Under the pieces are notes generated by a model. It made no database searches. It saw only the letters and a list, made by a program, of their open reading frames with translations, and was not told the origin of the DNA. A stretch of DNA of 11,095 bases from Calditrichota bacterium (GTDB lineage Bacteria; Calditrichota; Calditrichia; RBG-13-44-9; J075): positions 1 through 11,095 of the forward strand of contig RFIL01000452.1 of NCBI GenBank assembly GCA_003695285.1, written 5' to 3'. The position numbers and the translations under genes were made by a program. Below are positions 7,631 to 11,095 of this stretch, in pieces; position 1 is the stretch's first letter; every line of letters starts with the position of its first letter.

Positions 7631-8881
7631 ATGGTTTTTCTACCGGAAAAATATCACTCTTTAACTAAAGCTAACCCCGGGCGGAAGGTTTTGAACGTCT
7701 GGTATATGAGTCTAATTCTTATTGTTAGCCTGACATTCCTCGTGGAGGCAACGGAGCAAGGCTCCTCTCTGGAAGACCAGGTGATTCAGATTTTTGAACA
7801 GAATTGCGCCCGGGCTGGCTGTCATGTGGGCAGTACTCCTATGATGGGGTTAAAACTAACCAGAGAAGAATTCTATGCGCGGACGGTTAATCAGCCCAGT
7901 GTGGAAAAGCCGGAACTGATGCGGATCAAACCCGGAGAACCGGATGAGAGCTATCTGATAAAAAAAATCATCGGAGAACCGGACATCATCGGAAGTCGTA
8001 TGCCCTTCGGTCGTGACCCATTAACGGATGAAGAAATCGCTATCATTGTTGAGTGGGTAAAAGAATTAAAGACCACCGCTGTAGCCCACCCTCCAGTAGC
8101 TATCAAGGATCCCGCGCTTCCCTTTCTCAGCTGGAAGGTGGTCAATCTCCCCACCAGTCGCATGGTAGACAAAGGGAACTGGCTCTTTTTGATTGAACAT
8201 CGATTTTTCCCCAAACTGAGTAGTGGATACGAAACCTTTTACGGCCTCGATGGCTCCGGAATCATTTTCTTAAATATGGGGTATGCCGTTTCGGACAGAC
8301 TTTTCCTGAATCTGGGTCGGAGTAATTCTCAGGATGAGGTTGAATTTAATGTGAAATATTCTTTAAAACAGCAATTCGAAAATGACCCGCTTCCTCTTGC
8401 GGCAGCACTTCTTTTTTCCACGAATTGGGTGACCGAGAAAAAAGGGGATGAGAGCCGATTTCGTTCAGAAGCCTTCAAATTTTCTCTACAGGCAATACTT
8501 TCCAGTAAACTTCATCAGGAATTTTCCCTCAATGTGGTCCCCGGAATTCTGATAAATCCTAACAGCGAGTTAAACAATGAAGACCCGTTAATCACTTTGG
8601 GGATTGCCGGACGAGCCCATCTCTGGAAGTCCATCTCCATTATTGGGGAATGGGTACCCATTGTTAGTGGTTTTACGCTTACTTCCACTTTTGGCGCCTT
8701 TAATCGTTTTGATTCCTGGGGCGGTGGAATTGAACTCACGGTGGGAGGGCATGCCTTTCATATCATTGTGAGTAATTCAGCGGGGTTAACCACTCCGCAA
8801 TATCTGCAAGGGGGAGATCTGGATATTGAAGATTTTGATCTACGATTAGGATTTAACATTTTTCGACCACTTCAGTTTTAA
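7631..8881 (+). CDS. Cytochrome-c-like domain fused to outer-membrane beta-barrel (DUF5777-like)
   Basis: A 416-residue envelope protein in two parts. After a long basic N-region and hydrophobic signal segment (about 26-40), a small cytochrome-c-like domain (about 48-140) carries C59-ARAG-C64-H65, a CX4CH haem motif rather than CX2CH. Met124 in RMPFG is a likely second axial ligand, and the PGEPDESYL and EWV blocks are typical of this domain. Residues about 170-416 alternate in beta-strand fashion, contain IEHRFFPKLSSGYETFYGLD as in DUF5777 barrels, and end in Phe, the usual outer-membrane barrel terminus. GAAGGAGG lies 7 nt before the ATG. The next gene, 39 nt on, encodes a paralogous cytochrome domain as a lipoprotein, so the two probably work together, perhaps moving electrons across or at the outer membrane (inference). 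The DUF5777 match is from memory of the family pattern. Confidence 0.8.
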   Translation: MVFLPEKYHSLTKANPGRKVLNVWYMSLILIVSLTFLVEATEQGSSLEDQVIQIFEQNCARAGCHVGSTPMMGLKLTREEFYARTVNQPSVEKPELMRIKPGEPDESYLIKKIIGEPDIIGSRMPFGRDPLTDEEIAIIVEWVKELKTTAVAHPPVAIKDPALPFLSWKVVNLPTSRMVDKGNWLFLIEHRFFPKLSSGYETFYGLDGSGIIFLNMGYAVSDRLFLNLGRSNSQDEVEFNVKYSLKQQFENDPLPLAAALLFSTNWVTEKKGDESRFRSEAFKFSLQAILSSKLHQEFSLNVVPGILINPNSELNNEDPLITLGIAGRAHLWKSISIIGEWVPIVSGFTLTSTFGAFNRFDSWGGGIELTVGGHAFHIIVSNSAGLTTPQYLQGGDLDIEDFDLRLGFNIFRPLQF

Positions 8882-8920
8882 GGAAGCTGTGCGTATTTTA
8901 AAACCATGAAAGGAATATCA

Positions 8921-9352
8921 ATGAGCGTTCTAAAAATAAATTTTCCAAGGCTCGCTATATCTTTCTTCTTGCTACTTTTATTTTTGCTCTTTAGTTGTGA
9001 ACATGTTGGGCCTATCGAACCGGGCCTTCAAGCCAATTTTACCAGCATCCAGGAGAACATTTTTTCCCAACGGTGTGCCCTATCCGGCTGCCATGTAGGT
9101 ACAACCGCACCATTCGGGCTGGATCTAAGTGAAGGCAAAGCTTATGGAAATCTGGTGAATATGCCGAGCGGAGAAATTCCCACCCTGATGCGGGTTAAAC
9201 CGAATGATCCCGATAACAGTTATCTGGTATTAAAACTGGAGGGAGATCCCCGCATTCAGGGGCAACAAATGCCATTTGGGGGTCCTTTTTTAACAGCTTC
9301 TGAAATTGAAAAGATTCGAGAATGGATAAGTGAGGGAGCCGCTAATAATTAG
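8921..9352 (+). CDS. Small cytochrome-c-like lipoprotein with CX4CH motif
   Basis: A 143-residue lipoprotein. I start it at ATG 8921 because GAAAGGA lies 6 nt upstream; the in-frame ATG at 8906 has no ribosome site. The hydrophobic signal (11-25) ends in lipobox LFSC with Cys26 as the lipidation site. The rest is a single haem-type domain: C52-ALSG-C57-H58 (CX4CH) and Met117 in QMPFG as probable second ligand. From first Cys to the final Trp block it aligns without gaps to the domain of the preceding barrel protein, with 44 of 85 residues identical by my count and the same His-to-Met distance (59). The two genes are 39 nt apart and almost certainly co-transcribed. The likely role is an envelope electron carrier or haem protein partnering the barrel. 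Covalent haem attachment is expected but unproven. Confidence 0.8.
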   Translation: MSVLKINFPRLAISFFLLLLFLLFSCEHVGPIEPGLQANFTSIQENIFSQRCALSGCHVGTTAPFGLDLSEGKAYGNLVNMPSGEIPTLMRVKPNDPDNSYLVLKLEGDPRIQGQQMPFGGPFLTASEIEKIREWISEGAANN

Positions 9353-9354
9353 CC

Positions 9355-9804
9355 CTATTCAACACAAATCAATGATTCTAAACGCTGATAGGTTTTAGGA
9401 CCAATTCCGCGAACATTCATGATATCCTCTTTTTTTCGGAAGGCGCCTGAGCGGGTTCGATATTCAATGATCCGTTGGGCCATCCGGGGACCGATTCGGG
9501 GGAGTTGAGTCAATTCCTCTAATGATGCGGTATTGATGTTTATCAATTTTCCGGGATGAGAGACTCTGGTGGTATGAGTCTTGGGTGCAGATTTTTGTAC
9601 AGAGGTGACGGTAAAAGCTTCCCTCTCCAGAGAGTCGATTCTTTTTAGTGAATCCAGACGGGTTTGAAATGATTTTTCGAAAGCTGAGAAGTCATATTCT
9701 GATGTGGGATGTAACTTCCATTCCAGTACCCGGAGAAGCAACGCACCCCCCAAAAAAAGAACTAAGAACAATATTCCCTTTCGTTGAGGAGGTGTAAAAT
9801 ACAT
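9355..9804 (-). CDS. Membrane-anchored ComEA-like helix-hairpin-helix protein
   Basis: A 149-residue protein with an N-terminal membrane helix (about 9-25), a charged helical linker (about 30-85) and a C-terminal ComEA-type helix-hairpin-helix pair (about 86-149). The domain opens with the classic ININTASLEELTQLPRIG and has hairpins at LPRIG (101-105) and VRGIG (131-135), which contact DNA backbone in this family. ComEA proteins bind incoming DNA in the periplasm during natural transformation; short HhH proteins of this kind also occur where competence has not been shown. The ATG at 9804 has a poor ribosome site (AGGAG directly abuts it; GGGGG lies a few nt further), so translation may depend on coupling to dnaJ, which ends 42 nt upstream. 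No other competence gene is in view, so I leave the symbol blank. Its stop is 2 nt from the stop of the converging lipoprotein gene. Confidence 0.85.
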   Translation of the reverse strand: MYFTPPQRKGILFLVLFLGGALLLRVLEWKLHPTSEYDFSAFEKSFQTRLDSLKRIDSLEREAFTVTSVQKSAPKTHTTRVSHPGKLININTASLEELTQLPRIGPRMAQRIIEYRTRSGAFRKKEDIMNVRGIGPKTYQRLESLICVE

Positions 9805-9846
9805 CTCCTACCCCCTGCTGATTTATCCAATCAAGAGGAATTATGT

Positions 9847-11046
9847 TCACATATTCAATGCTTCTTTTACTTTTTGAAAAAAACCTTTGGTTTTTGTAGG
9901 GGGCTTAAAATTTTCCAGTTTTTCAAGCTCTTCCAGCAGCTCTCGTTCTTTTGCGGTCAGGCGAGTTGGAACCCAGGCTTTTACCTGAACCAGTAAATCC
10001 CCTTTATGGTGAGAATTCACCTCTGGAATTCCCTTGCCCCGCAAACGGAACACTTTTCCGGGTTGAGTTCCCGCCGGAATATGAATCTGAACCTGTTCAT
10101 AGCGGTCCGGATTATCCTCCGGCAGATCCGAATTTTCTTTATCCACTTTTAACGTTGGGATTTCCACATCACCACCCAGGGCTAATTGAGGAAAACTCAA
10201 ATAGAGATCGTAAACGACATCATTGCCATGTCGTACAAACAATGGATGGTCTTTCACTTGAATAGCAATGATGAGATCACCGGCTGGCCCACCCCGGGGA
10301 CCAACATCCCCCTTTCCCTGGTAGGTTAGATAATTGCCAGTGTCTACCCCCGGGGGAATATCCACTTTTAATGTTTCTTCCCCACGAACACGCCCTTCTC
10401 CCATACACGTTTTACAGGGATTGCTAATAATTTTCCCCTCGCCACGGCATTGAGGACAGATACTGACATTTACCATCCTCCCAAGGATTGATTGGGTTAC
10501 CTGTCGTACTTCTCCATGACCATTACAGGTAGGGCAGGTTTGGGGAGTACTACCGGCCTTTTGACCACTTCCATTACATTCATCGCATAAGACCAACTTG
10601 TTTATCTTAATTTTTTTCTGAACCCCGGTTACCACCTCTTCCAGCGATAGTGTCAGAGTAATTTGCAGGTCACGCCCCCGTTCCTGGCGTCTTCCCCTCC
10701 GGGTTCGTCCTCGGGTACCGAAAAAATCCCCCAGATCAAATCCGAAGCCCTCTTCCATGAACATTCTCAGGGCGTCGCTTAAATCAAAATGATGGAACCC
10801 AAAATCAGCTCCACCTCCCTTGACACCTTCATGACCATACCGATCATAGCGGAGCCGTTTATCCGGATCACTCAAAACTTCATACGCTTCAGCGACTTCT
10901 TTAAATTTCTCCTCTGCCTCCGGATCTCCGGGATTGCGGTCCGGATGATACTTCATTGCCAGCTTCCGATAGGCAGATTTAATCTCCTCCTGCGATGCTT
11001 CCCTGGATACATTCAAAATTTCATAATAATCGCGTTTGGCAGCCAT
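9847..11046 (-). CDS. dnaJ: Chaperone protein DnaJ
   Basis: A full-length type I Hsp40 co-chaperone that delivers unfolded clients to DnaK and stimulates its ATPase. I place the start at ATG 11046 (MAAKRDYYEIL; 399 residues), with GGGAG 4 nt upstream; the frame is open further upstream, including a TTG at 11082, but DnaJ proteins normally begin at this point. Domains: J-domain with HPD at 34-36; a Gly/Phe-rich region with a basic RGRTRRGRR patch; four CxxCxGxG zinc repeats from Cys154 to about 218 (CDECNGSG, CPTCNGHG, CPQCRGEG, CKTCMGEG); then two client-binding beta-domains and a C-terminal helix. All expected motifs are present. On the same strand a TGA at 11086-11084 in another frame could be the end of an upstream gene such as grpE, but too little is visible. 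The ComEA-like gene follows after 42 nt. Confidence 0.97.
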   Translation of the reverse strand: MAAKRDYYEILNVSREASQEEIKSAYRKLAMKYHPDRNPGDPEAEEKFKEVAEAYEVLSDPDKRLRYDRYGHEGVKGGGADFGFHHFDLSDALRMFMEEGFGFDLGDFFGTRGRTRRGRRQERGRDLQITLTLSLEEVVTGVQKKIKINKLVLCDECNGSGQKAGSTPQTCPTCNGHGEVRQVTQSILGRMVNVSICPQCRGEGKIISNPCKTCMGEGRVRGEETLKVDIPPGVDTGNYLTYQGKGDVGPRGGPAGDLIIAIQVKDHPLFVRHGNDVVYDLYLSFPQLALGGDVEIPTLKVDKENSDLPEDNPDRYEQVQIHIPAGTQPGKVFRLRGKGIPEVNSHHKGDLLVQVKAWVPTRLTAKERELLEELEKLENFKPPTKTKGFFQKVKEALNM

Positions 11047-11095
11047 TGTACTCCCTTCTTCCTCACCTGAAAGTAACTCCAACTCAGGTAACTGA

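Noticed and set aside
8906..8920. ATG at 8906 as start of the cytochrome lipoprotein
   Set aside because: No ribosome site at usable distance, while GAAAGGA is placed correctly for ATG 8921, which also gives a more typical signal peptide.
11047..11082. N-terminal extension of DnaJ from TTG at 11082
   Set aside because: DnaJ proteins start at the J-domain; ATG 11046 has a GGGAG upstream and gives the normal N-terminus.

Overview
The window looks like chromosomal DNA from a Gram-negative bacterium of the FCB superphylum. A Caldithrix/KSB1-like or Bacteroidota-related lineage is my best guess, inferred from protein style only. Supporting signs are two lipobox-type lipoproteins, an outer-membrane beta-barrel resembling DUF5777 that ends in Phe, a TonB-type C-terminal domain, moderate GC and clear AGGAGG-type ribosome binding sites. 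I saw no rRNA, tRNA, CRISPR array, insertion sequence or phage gene.

Left part (1-5471, all + strand): the 3' part of an M1-type zinc metallopeptidase whose frame runs off the left edge; a trypsin-fold serine protease lipoprotein; a 440-nt non-coding gap with a possible weak terminator and a possible promoter; then an unusual mosaic protein made of a cytoplasmic zinc ribbon, disordered linker, one membrane helix, TPR/coiled coil, basic Thr/Pro/Lys linker and TonB C-terminal domain. A strong bidirectional terminator at 5519-5557 closes this gene and the convergent operon next to it.

Middle part (5566-7038, - strand): a two-gene unit, tandem universal stress protein followed by a stand-alone cyclic-nucleotide-binding-fold protein with no DNA-binding domain. 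A TATAAT promoter candidate lies about 60 nt upstream of the stress gene. A 592-nt AT-rich gap separates this unit from the next.

Right part: two + strand genes (7631-9352) encode paralogous cytochrome-c-like domains with the same CX4CH motif and the same His-to-Met spacing. One is fused to an outer-membrane barrel and the other is a small lipoprotein. They read as a two-component envelope haem system. Converging on them with a 2-nt gap is a - strand pair: dnaJ (chaperone) followed by a membrane-anchored ComEA-like helix-hairpin-helix protein.

The parts most worth a second look are the zinc-ribbon/TPR/TonB mosaic and the CX4CH cytochrome-barrel/lipoprotein pair.
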